From Ascidia mentula (taxonomy: Eukaryota; Chordata; Ascidiacea; Phlebobranchia; Ascidiidae): a stretch of DNA of 64,000 bases. Location of the stretch: contig OX387198.1 of assembly GCA_947561715.1 (NCBI GenBank), positions 18,789,645 through 18,853,644 on the forward strand, in the 5' to 3' direction. Positions within the stretch are counted from its first letter, which is position 1, and each line of letters opens with the position of its first letter. Of this stretch, positions 22,462 to 31,574 are shown one piece after another. The translations under genes and the position numbers were made by a program. The notes under the pieces were generated by a model that was not told where the DNA came from, did no database searches, and worked only from the letters and a program-made list of their open reading frames with translations.

Positions 22462-25064
22462 AACCGATCGAGGTTGAGATTAACTGCACAAGTCTTAGTA
22501 CAAACCAACCGGACAAGTCCCAAAATATCTTAAAACATGCACTGGAAATTAATGTGCATGTTTAGGTACCAACATAATGCAACTTTTTTTACCCCAAAAT
22601 ACATACACCGGCCCCATAATTGCCGAAAACAAACTGACGACATCACCAAAGCGCCAAGCGAGCAAAAACAGTATGCCACGAGACCGCATAAAGCGCTATT
22701 TGGAATTAAGAAATTAATAAGGGGAGTAAAAAAGTTTTTTTTTAAATCCCCTGTGGATAAATATTTCACAGCTCTAAAAACCAAGGAAAGTAAGGCTCAA
22801 AAAAATGGAATTAGTTACTTGCTTTGCCAACAATAAAATATAAATTATCAATGATGATTTTTTTTCTCTTAAACCCCTTTGAAATTAAATATTTTGATGA
22901 TAAACTATTAGAAACTGAAACAAGATTTAGCAAGTTACTTTGTATGCATTTTGACTTTTGGTTTAATTAAACGAGGATTTGTTACATCTTCTGACTGGGT
23001 TTTCGGTCCCATAAGTAGTTACTAACGTTGGTAGATTTCTTGTTTGTTTCATCGTACTGCGTCGAACTTTTTTTCGTCAGAAGTAAGCATCGTTATTGTG
23101 TTTCTCGTTTTATAGTAACAGATTTTGGTTGCAGTTAAAAAATAAAAGTTTGATTGTTGGCTCGATTGGTAGTTCATTTGGTTTTATATAGTATTGGTCA
23201 CAACGAATATTTGTTTCGGTGAATTGAAAACGTCTTATCGTTTCAGTTCATACAATTTGTTCGATGCAAATTCAGGTCAATACATTTTCCCGAACTCTTC
23301 GAATAATTTTAGGAAATGTGGTTGCATCGCCTATGATTTGAAACTCGGATAATCATTTCTGTTTAGAATAATACCTTAAACGTGTGACGATAAAGGACAC
23401 TCGAGGTTAATTAAGGTAGGCCATTAAAATTTTCAAAAGCGATTGTTTTGAATACATCGTAGCGTCTCGTGTTTGGTCGTTAAAAATTCCTTGTAGTAAC
23501 TGCATATTGTTTAAAGTCACCATCAATTTATTCAAACCGTCAGACTGTCGCAACATTGTCGCAAAACCCCATTGCATGTATTGAGTATCGTTTTCTCGTC
23601 CCTTTCACTTCCCTTTTGTTTTACATTCACCGAACTCGTACCTGCACCGTCGATAACAACCACTGCTTGGAACCTCTAACAATTATTTTTCTTTTCTTTT
23701 ACACCTTCGTCCTTTATAAGCCGTCACATTCCCTATCTTGATACGTTGAGAAATATATATGTTGTGATATATATATATGTTGAAACAGATATATTCAAAA
23801 ATACTCTGTAGACTATACTGTACGAATAAAACAACACGGATTTTTTTTACGTTAATCGGTGAGACGCATTGTATGCTGTCAGAAAGGTTAGACGGTAAAT
23901 ACCTTTTAAAATATCTACACAAATTTAAACTGGTAAGAAACAGAGAATATGTTCGTATATATTTTATTGCGCTTTATTTGGAGTCGGACTGTTAGTATAT
24001 GAATCTTCGGTTTTTGTCGCTTTACTAGCATTGGATTTCTTTTGAGTCAGATAGCGCATTAATAATATTAAGGCAAGTAATCGAACGCTTCAACCTCGTA
24101 GAATTCAAGAAAGTAGAATTCAGGTCCAATCCGAACAAAACGAGATCTGAGCTGGTCAAACGACTATGAGACCGAAAACTATGATCTATTTGAGAAAAGA
24201 ATCGCAAATGTGTGGGGAGATACCAAAGTCAAAAAAAGATCAAGTTTAAAGAAAATATGAAAATGTTATGAATTATGACAAGCCGAATTTTCTACAAGAG
24301 CAACAATTCCTTTTTCAGTGCGATACAACAACTTATGCACACAAGTTGTTGTGTGGGAAACAATCCAAAATTTATGTTAAAGCTGGTGTGCGGTGTAAGT
24401 GTCCAGTTGTGAAAAATACCTTTCAAAAATCTGCAGCTTACAAAGGTGAGTCACAGTTTATATCGTCCTTGAAGTTTGACATTCAGTGTATTCAAATGTT
24501 TCGTTATGTCCACAAAAAAGCTTAATCCGGGAGCCAAGCAGGTTCTGATAGTTCTTTCGTTGGTTCCTCCTTTACACAAAATAAATGTTGAACCTTTTTT
24601 CTAGGAAAGAAAAGTGCCGAACCCGACTAAACCAACTGACATCTCTGTGATAAATGATGTCTGCCAAGCAAAAAATGTTGAAACAGGCAGTATCGCAAAG
24701 CTCTTAACGAATGACATTAATCGTTTTTGTCACTGGTTTTATGACGTGATCAGATTCAAAAAACTTTTGCAAAGAGAGCCTGTTGGTGGATAATGCAGTA
24801 CAATTTAATACAGTTGCCCCTTCTTCGCTGACTTTGCTAAAGATCCACTTTGTTTACCAGTCAGGACAGGTGTACCATCAGTGACAAGTTAGGCGCATAC
24901 AATTGCTTCGACTTTCAGTATTATAGCTAGGACTACTTTTCCTAATAAAGGCGGAATGACCTACTAACGTCATCTTATACAAGCCCCCAAAAAATTTGCA
25001 AGGAATGTAATAAATTTCCGTGACGGGGCCACTTTTGTAGCGCGGGCAGATTTGGACACCCCTG
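22462..25064. other. Promoter side of the MULE; possible small spliced frame
   Basis: This 2.6 kb inner region upstream of the transposase should hold its promoter. It contains a dispersed repeat at 23486-23715 (second copy at 34037-34255) and a segment at 24155-24300 resembling 27478-27625. On the + strand a Cys-containing frame from ATG 24268 runs to a GTGAGT donor at 24446. A TTTTCTAG acceptor follows at about 24604, and the frame then closes within 25 bases, predicting a protein of about 68 residues. MuDR-type elements often carry a second gene, but I recognise no family here. Confidence 0.4.
23486..23715. repeat. Dispersed repeat, copy A
   Basis: About 230 bp match 34037-34255 with moderate divergence, including ACCGAACTCGTACCTGCACC, GATAACAACCACT and GGAACCTCTAA blocks in the same orientation. 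One copy is in the MULE and the other in unassigned sequence, so it is an older repeat carried along or inserted. No ends or family are recognised. Confidence 0.8.
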
Positions 25065-25659
25065 TATTAAAAGGTTGAATATAGCGGACCTCTAATATTA
25101 GAAGGGACCTAGCGGACCTGTAGCATTATGTTGAATATAGCGGACCTCTAATATTAGAAGGGACCTAGCGGACCTGCAGCATTATGTTGAATATAGCGCA
25201 CCTGTGGTATTGGAAGGTACCTAGCGGACCTAGCGTAGTATTATATTGCATATAGCGCACCTGTAGTATTATGTTGAATATAGCGCACCTGCAGTATTAC
25301 AAGGTGCCTAGCTGACCTGTAGTATTAGAAGGGACCTAGCGGACCTGTAGTATTACAAGGTGCCTAGCTGACCTGTAGTATTAGAAGGGACCTAGCGGAC
25401 CTGTAGTATTAGAAGGACCTAGCGTAGTATTATGTTGAATATAGCGCACCTGTAGTATTATGTTGAATATAGCGCACCTGTAGTATTACAAGGTGCCTAG
25501 CTGACCTGTAGTATTAGAAGGACCTAGCGTAGTATTATGTTGCATATAGCGCCCCTGAGGTATTATGTTGAATATAGCGCACCTGTAGTATTCCAAGGTG
25601 CCTAGCTGACCTGTAGTATTAGAAGGGACCTAGCGCACCTGTAGTATTAGAAGGTTGCC
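25065..25659 (-). repeat. Right minisatellite end of the MULE
   Basis: About twenty degenerate copies of the complement of the left unit (GACCTGTAGTATTAGAAGG type), with variants carrying ATGTTGAATATAGCG. The array ends at GGTTGCC, next to the 9-bp target duplication. Confidence 0.92.
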
Positions 25660-27099
25660 GAATTTAGGTACATAAATTTTATGAAAATATGTTTGTTTTT
25701 TCTCTGATCAAGTTCAAACCAGGGAACTTGATAGATTTTGTATTGCAGCAAAACTGGAGCGAATGGAACAGAAAATAGCACAGATTCACGGTATCTTAAT
25801 ATCCCAATTTGGAATGACAATTAAAGACAATTTTGATTGGGATAGAGCAATGGACAGTATTGAACAGTATAAGGAACTTAATGAGAAGCTTCAAGAGAAA
25901 AAATATGCAAAACAGTTAGTAAGTTACACCTCAGTCAGCCTCTGATGGGATAATTGTTTAAAAACTAGCATATATCTTATTTTATTTACATTAATTTATT
26001 TACAAACAAATTTTTAAATAAGCACCAAAGCTTATTGCCTAGGTGTTTTATTTACTGGGCCATATTTTTTCTTGTGCAATTGCTTTGTAACATCATTTTG
26101 TGCTGGGAGTTTTTTGCCAGGTAAAATACCTGTGTTCCCTTGGAGGCACTAGTGTCAGTGAAGTGGTTAGACGGATGATGAAGGAGTTAGGAACCACATC
26201 ATTATGGGCAAAGTTCAGCTTTTTTGGTAGAAAGGGAAAAGAGTCTTTTGCGGCCCAAAAGTTGTGCCAAGTTGTTTTAAGTAAGTGTGTTAATAATGCA
26301 AATATAATTAAAAACGAGTGTCATAAATTCTTGGCCAATCACATGATTTTCTTCGATGTTTATGTTTTACTATTCATAACTTCATTATTTTTTTCTGAAC
26401 CAGTTTTTGTTGGCCATGATGGGTTGTGCTCCACGGGTGTGGAGATACTGCTTCAAACCTTTAGTGCATTACCACATTTTATTGGAAATCCCAAAAGAGT
26501 AACATATTTATTCTGGTGCTAAATTTTCCAATAACTAATTTGTTTTGCATATGATTGTTTATTTATATGTTCATTATTATATTTCCTTTTTTGCCAGGAG
26601 CTGGAATGAATGCTGCCGGTGTAACTGCAAAGGAGGTTGAGACACAAATTAAAGACATCTTAAAACAGGCTCCACATAAAAAAAGGCGGGCCACTTTATC
26701 AGGTATTTCATTAGTTCAGTTTAAAATCACATATTTTATGAGATTATTGCAGTTTTGTTATATTACTGACCACAATTCACATACCAAATGTTATGAATGT
26801 GTTTGTCAACGTTTTTTTTTTAAAAGCAGTGGTATGGGCTGTGAAGCCATTTTTAGTTGGACACAGATTTTACGTTTTGTCATATGCCTAAAATGGACCT
26901 TGAAATTACAATTAACTTGGCTATGAACGACTGTAACCCTCCAACGTCTGCAAGTCAGAGTTTGCCACTTTCCGACTCTGAATAGTATCTCTTAAGTGGT
27001 GATTTTCGTACATGAATACATGGAAAGAAATGATTTTGATTGTTCTTTCTTCATCAGATGATACCAAACCACTAGGTTAGAAAAACTTTGGGCAGGTAC

Positions 27100-27438
27100 C
27101 AGCAACACATTACTGGAACGTTAATGAAATCGGTCATAGAACAAAACTGTAAAACGTTTTCAAAACAGTCATCTGTATCGTTGTAACAAAGATAAGTGAC
27201 AACGTTAGAAATGGGTATCAGTGTGTCGACATTTTTTGGTTTATATAACATTGCAACAAGACGTCGCTAGAACGTTCATAAAAAACAGCTTGCAAACAAA
27301 ACTCTGAAACGTTTCCCCAACGGTCGTCTGCACCGTTGTAACGCAGTTAATGACAACGTTAGGAATGGGTATCAACGTTTCCAACACTTTGGCAATACCT
27401 AAAACAAACGTTGTTGGGACGTTTTTTTGTTAGCTGGG
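27100..27438. repeat. Right TIR and subterminal repeats of the CMC-like element
   Basis: Two imperfect units of about 175 bp, each with AAAACTsTgAAACGTTT-like, CGTTGTAAC and GACAACGTTAGrAATGGG blocks, precede the terminal inverted repeat. ACGTT-rich motifs mirror those at the left end. Confidence 0.75.
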
Positions 27439-28415
27439 ATGAGACCAAAAACCTTGATCTAGGAGAGATCACATTATGATATGTTAGACCGAGAACCAGG
27501 ACCTGTTTATTTGTGGAAACAGTCGCAAATATATAGGGATACATCAAAGACGAGAGAGAAACAAAGAGATAATTGCTGCGATTACGCGAGGGACTTCGAG
27601 ACAAGCCGAATTCCCTACAAGTTAAAGAATCCCGTGACAACATTCGAACTACTCTTAATTTTTCACCCTTGAAATAACATTTTTATTCCGTTAAAAAATC
27701 ATTAGTTAAGCTTCCTGTTCTAACTTACTTTTTTTATCTTTAGATCCTATTTTTAAACCCATTATTGACAAGGCCCTTTAAAATTTAATCCTCCTATTTT
27801 TGAGTTGCAAGATTCTTTTGGTCTTTCTTTAACCACCCCGAAAGAGATGCTTTCACACACTTATGATTTTTTTAAGTTGTTATATTCTAATCAAAATCTT
27901 GAGTTACCAACCCCCACGAACATTTTTCTTAAACAACCTCCTAAGTTTATTCCTGATTCTTTTTTAGAAAATTTATCTGCCCCCTTTTCAGTTTCAGAAG
28001 TTAAAAAATCGGTTTTTCTTTTTCCCTACGGTAAAACCCCCGGCCCCGACGGCCTCAGTTCAGAGTTTTACAAACTGTTCTGGGACCGACCTCACATTAG
28101 CTCTTAATTTTTCTTTCCTTAACGCTTATGCCCCTCCTAATTTCACATCAGGCCATATTACTCTTATTTTCAAAAAATCTGACCCTACTATGTTATCAAA
28201 TTATCGCCCCATATCCCTTCTTAATTTAGATTTTAAAATTTTGACAAAAGCACTTAATTTACGCATTACCCCTTTTATTTCACTGTTAATTTCCCCCAAT
28301 CAGTTTGCCCAACCTGGTTTTACTTCTTCTCATGCAACTACTCTCCTCCGCGACCTTCACTATTCAGGTAAAAAACGTAATTCGGACTCCTTTTTTATCT
28401 CTCTCGATTTCTCGA
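27439..28415 (+). pseudogene. L1-Tx1-type LINE ORF2, start of the reverse transcriptase
   Basis: From about 27800 the translation carries the early RT motifs of this LINE group: KTPGPDGLSSEFYKLFW, then (after a frame change near 28107) LIFKKSDPTMLSNYRPISLL and a PNQFAQPGFTSS stretch, then FFISLDFS. The catalytic FxDD box is missing because the sequence switches near 28415 to R2 thumb-region coding sequence. The first 190 bases resemble a repeat at 24155-24300 and may not be LINE. It is the same LINE type and orientation as the endonuclease piece at 7260-8240, split by the 19.1 kb transposon. Confidence 0.75.
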
Positions 28416-28419
28416 TTTT

Positions 28420-29325
28420 ATCTCTCTCGAAAAAGAAATGTACAACCCTCGGGATTACCAACACCCGAGGCAGAACGAGCGCGACGAGATTTCGGACCTC
28501 CCCATTCGTGACGATTGGAGAAGATCCAGTTCCCGTTATCCGTCCTGGCGAGTGGACGAAGTACCTGGGGGTGCAAATAGGCCCCCAGGGAACATGTAAG
28601 CTTCAAAAGAATGCGGTCAGGGAGAACTTGGGACGGCTCCGCAAGGCAAGGCTCAAGCCTCGGCAAAAGGTGTTCATGCTGCGATTCCACTTCATCCCGA
28701 GGTGGAGTTACAGTCTGGCGATAACGTCCCAGACGGTGAACACCTTGAACTTTATCGATCAGGTAAATTGTCCATGCTCCGGCATCGTTGTCAAACGACT
28801 TCATTCATCTGCCCACAAAATGCGGAGGGCTCGGGATCCCCTGTTGTGCAGAGGCGTACTTCTTCTCGAAGTTGCGCCTAAAAGACAGGTTGACAAGATC
28901 GGAGGATCCTGCTCGTCAGCTCCGCTTTTCTGATAAGGTCCAGGGATACAGATCTCTGCACTTTTCAGGTAAGTATTGCAATAACTGGCTAGCCGGTGCA
29001 ACGGCAACTTTAACCGGACGAAACTTTGTTCAGGGATGGGTACTAAGATCTCAAACACTCCCTACCCGCGAGAGCATTACAAGAGGACGTCCGGACGAAG
29101 GCGCAGTATGCAGAAACTGCGGATTGCAGAACGAAACGCAGGCCCATATTTTGCAGAACTGCCACGTGACGAACAAGACTAGTCTTGCCTGGTACAACGC
29201 TGTTCTGCAGGTGTTGGTCGCGCGTTTGAGAAAGAGAACTGGCGGGTTCAAGAAGAGCCAATAATATCAACGGCGAGTGGAAATGCGCAATGACCCAGGA
29301 TGATGACTTAGTTCCGATTGGTGCA
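28420..29325 (+). pseudogene. R2 retrotransposon, 3' part
   Basis: The + frames encode the post-RT region of R2: IRPGEWTKYLGVQIGPQG, then KCGGLGIPCCAEAYFFSKLR, then NFVQGWVLRSQTLPTRES. The hallmark R2 CCHC finger follows, reading CRNCGLQNETQAHILQNC (C-x2-C-x7-H-x4-C). The restriction-like endonuclease that normally follows is deleted: only about 150 bases lie between the finger and the 3' end. There are frame changes near 28800. The element ends at 29325, directly before TAGCCAAATGCC of 28S, which is the exact R2 3' junction. It is the likely other half of the R2 that begins at 1161. Confidence 0.88.
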
Positions 29326-29376
29326 TAGCCAAATGCCTCTTCACCTAATTTGTGACGTGCATGAAGATTCCCGCTG
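29326..29376 (+). rRNA. 28S rRNA fragment, 3' side of the R2 site
   Basis: TAGCCAAATGCCTCttCAcC and the following TAATTtGTGACGtGCATGAA, then GATTCCCGCTG, match the conserved 28S sequence immediately downstream of the R2 cleavage site. A few substitutions and one ~11-base gap are present. The orientation agrees with the fragment at 594-1160. Confidence 0.92.
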
Positions 29377-31096
29377 AGAATGCGAGTGACACAGAGGCCT
29401 CAGGTGGCATTCTCTGAATTTGCCGAAACAATCGACAGAAATTGGAGCAGAATAGAAAAGGATGTGGGACCGCTTGCTCATAATGAATGTGTGACGCTTG
29501 GCACCGAAAACCTGAAGGTTATTCCAGCGTACCCCTGCCCATACTCTCGCATTCCCCATCTTTTCATTGCTGAAATACTTTGGGCAAAAATAAACCAATG
29601 AATGAATTGTGCAAAATCGTTTAGTTCAAAAATTAAATGAATTGTGCGAAGGCATTTAGAAAGTACGTTGGACGTAGTGAGGCTTAAATCAAGCAATAAG
29701 CGAAATGGAGGAGATCGACGAGTTTTATTTGCACAAAATGACTCACGTTGGTGCCTCCATGTTCCTGTTGGGGATTCACCTGCATGTAATGAAGTACATT
29801 TTTTAAATAAGGAGGATGTGGGTAGTAATTGCAGTGGTGATTTACTCAAAAGAAAAGAATTCCCACTCCTACAGTGAAGCCATTATTGCACACGTACGCA
29901 AAACGTGACGGAAGGCACAAGGAAACGAGTAAGGCGTTCTTTGGAGGAAATAATTTCCCTAAAAAGAAAATATTTAGCTGACGGAGGTGGGCTTTCCAGC
30001 AGTGGTACCTGCACGGGACAAGGGATCAAAGAGAAAAGAAATCAAGGAGGAGAACAAGTGCAAAACACTGCGGAAAAAGCAAAAAAGAAGAACAGAAAAT
30101 AAGGGAGAAGAAAGCTAAGGTACTCCAATGATGATTTTCTGTATTTCCGCATCAAGCTGCGTCAGTATTCGTTTGTGCAATGGAGGAAAAACGAAGACCG
30201 TGAGCGTTTGCGGCGCTTTGGAGAAATGGACATTCCAGCGGAAGATACCAATTCGAAACGGCTTGCTGTGGGAGATCGTCTTTGGAAAGTTGGATTCGTC
30301 TTGGTTTGTGCGCGTTATTTTTCGGTAAACACGTGTAATAACAGACTCGGGTTTAGGCGTCCTTACTTTTCCACATTGAAGACGTGCTAATGTAGTGCAA
30401 ATTACACTGTTCCTCGAATTGCTGATTGACCCCAATTCTTAAGACCAATAAATTCTTGCATTTTTCGCGTTGCACGTGGAATACAGCACGATTATAGGTA
30501 CAAAGAAGACGAAGATTAAATGCTAGTTCATGTGACAACGTAAATTGTTTCTTCTTGACTGCCTGCATTGCAGTTGGTCATTCGAGTCTACTACTATCAC
30601 GTGACAAGTGCATAATTTTTCTGCCTCGGTCCAATAAAGTCCTCTCGAGGATGTCGTAAAGTGGCGCCCGATTACTATTCGCTCGCACTTTGTAATGCTC
30701 TACGCTAAGATTAAGGCATTCCTACCATAGGCGTCCATTGAAGGGGGGTTGTCGACTTTTCTTTTCCAAAATTCTGAGTTAATAAACTACGTGTAAGCAA
30801 TCGCTCATAAGAAGAAGCCTACGTCGGACAGTTTTACGAACACTTCTTGTTACGACTTTTAGAATCGTAGACAAAGAACGTTGAATGCTGTTAGAAGTGA
30901 CTCTATTACGTCACAAGCTCAACTACCGTTAATGTGACAGTACAACACTAACTATGTCATAATGATCCCGTAACGTTGCAAAACTGAAAACTAGTTGTTA
31001 GCCACAAACTTCTTAGTGTTTGCAGCAGCAGTGCAGCAAATTTATTGAAACAGGAACTGAACTAACGTGAACGTAAGAAACGAAACAGTGAATGAA
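29377..31096. other. Unassigned spacer-like sequence with short frames
   Basis: By position, between a 28S end and an 18S start, this 1.7 kb could be decayed intergenic spacer of the rDNA unit. It holds several short frames, for example 29905-30102 (Lys/Gly-rich) and an exon-like stretch at 30139-30390 with a WRKNEDRERLRRFGEMDIP-type segment. I assign none of these to a family. A captured host exon is possible. Confidence 0.35.
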
Positions 31097-31275
31097 GACG
31101 ATCAGAGCGATTAGCGTGAGAATCTCATACAAACTCATCAACAATTTTGTCCAACTCAAGGGATTCGGCGACAGCTTGGTGAGAATTTATGACTCCCTCC
31201 TAAATGATTGAGACGCTTCTGTGACTGAGTCTTTAAAGTGCATATGACACGGTCATGGCAACTTTGCGCAAAACT
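31097..31275 (+). repeat. rDNA-spacer repeat, copy 1
   Basis: Blocks GACGATCAGAGCGATTAGCG, TGAGAATTTATGACTCCCTC and CATGGCAACTTTGCGCAAAA are repeated in the same order at 32841-32975. Copy 1 lies just upstream of an 18S fragment, as external transcribed spacer would. Copy 2 follows a 28S fragment. Confidence 0.85.
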
Positions 31276-31279
31276 AAAG

Positions 31280-31490
31280 GTACATGTATCCAAAGCCATT
31301 CGCTCTCGTACAGTGAAACTGCGAATGGCTTATTAAATCAGTTTTGGTTCATTTTATCGTACATCGTACTTAAAAATCTAGAGCTAATACATGCGGTCAG
31401 GGTGCGCATTTATTAGTACAAAATCGGCCGAGCCGGCTTTGCTTCGCGTCGCGCCCGCCACGTTTTGGCGACTTTGGACATCGGCGTTGA
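31280..31490 (+). rRNA. 18S rRNA 5' fragment (pseudogene copy)
   Basis: ACAGTGAAACTGCGAATGGC, TTATTAAATCAGTT and CTAGAGCTAATACATGC are the conserved 5' part of small-subunit rRNA. Similarity fades through the following variable region and stops by about 31490. Substitutions and the missing remainder show that it is a dead copy. Confidence 0.92.
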
Positions 31491-31574
31491 TTAGATCCAT
31501 GAAGAGGTCAGCACCCGACCCCGACTAGCTGTCTGTAAGGGAGCTCAAGGCGCTGAAAACGGCAGATGTCAGAA

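Larger units (their letters stand above)
18492..25659 (-). mobile_element. 7.2 kb MULE with inverted minisatellite ends
   Basis: A perfect 9-bp target duplication GAATTTAGG flanks the element (18483-18491 and 25660-25668), as in Mutator-like elements. The termini are imperfect inverted copies (left GGTACCTTCTAATACTAC, right complement GGCAACCTTCTAATACTAC). They continue into long arrays of a degenerate ~27-bp unit, in one orientation at the left and the opposite at the right. That is a foldback-like structure. Inside is one apparently intact gene on the minus strand encoding a PHD-OTU-MULE protein. The element sits at the end of exon 5 of the DUF4806-type gene. With intact frame, intact ends and clean duplication it looks recently active. 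Confidence 0.88.
15471..26930 (+). pseudogene. DUF4806-type accessory gene of the CMC-like element, multi-exon
   Basis: Exon 1 starts at ATG 15471 with a WLEKEREEEGCIPSKWI-type stretch, the usual opening of the second gene of these elements. It has one in-frame TGA near 15618 where related proteins have Trp. Further exons with GT-AG borders are at about 17756-17875, 18073-18123, 18209-18241 and 18301-18490, then 25723-25922, 26122-26280 and 26599-26700. The late exons carry the DUF4806 signature: a coiled KELNEKLQEK helix, LGGTSVSEVVRRMM, and FFGRKGKESFAA. Two insertions interrupt it: an inverted-repeat element in intron 1 and a MULE at the end of exon 5. Both sit at splice sites. Function is unknown; DUF4806 proteins accompany CMC transposases and may help transposition. 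Confidence 0.7.
8303..27438 (+). mobile_element. 19.1 kb composite CMC/EnSpm-like DNA transposon
   Basis: The ends are inverted copies: CCCAGCTAACAcAAAACGT at the left, and the reverse complement of CCCAGCTAACAaAAAAACGT at the right. Outside them is AT on both sides, a possible 2-bp duplication. Both ends carry subterminal repeats rich in ACGTT. Inside, on the + strand, lie a CMC-type transposase gene (9507-15378) and a DUF4806-type gene (15471-26930). Three later insertions account for most of the length: a Gypsy-type element, a 2.0 kb inverted-repeat element and a 7.2 kb MULE. Without them the element would be about 6 kb. CCCAGC is not the usual CACTA terminus, so the exact branch of CMC is uncertain. 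Confidence 0.75.

Noticed and set aside
30128-30390. An exon of a conserved host gene (WRKNEDRERLRRFG segment).
   Set aside because: I could not link it to a family and no neighbouring exons were convincing; left as unassigned.
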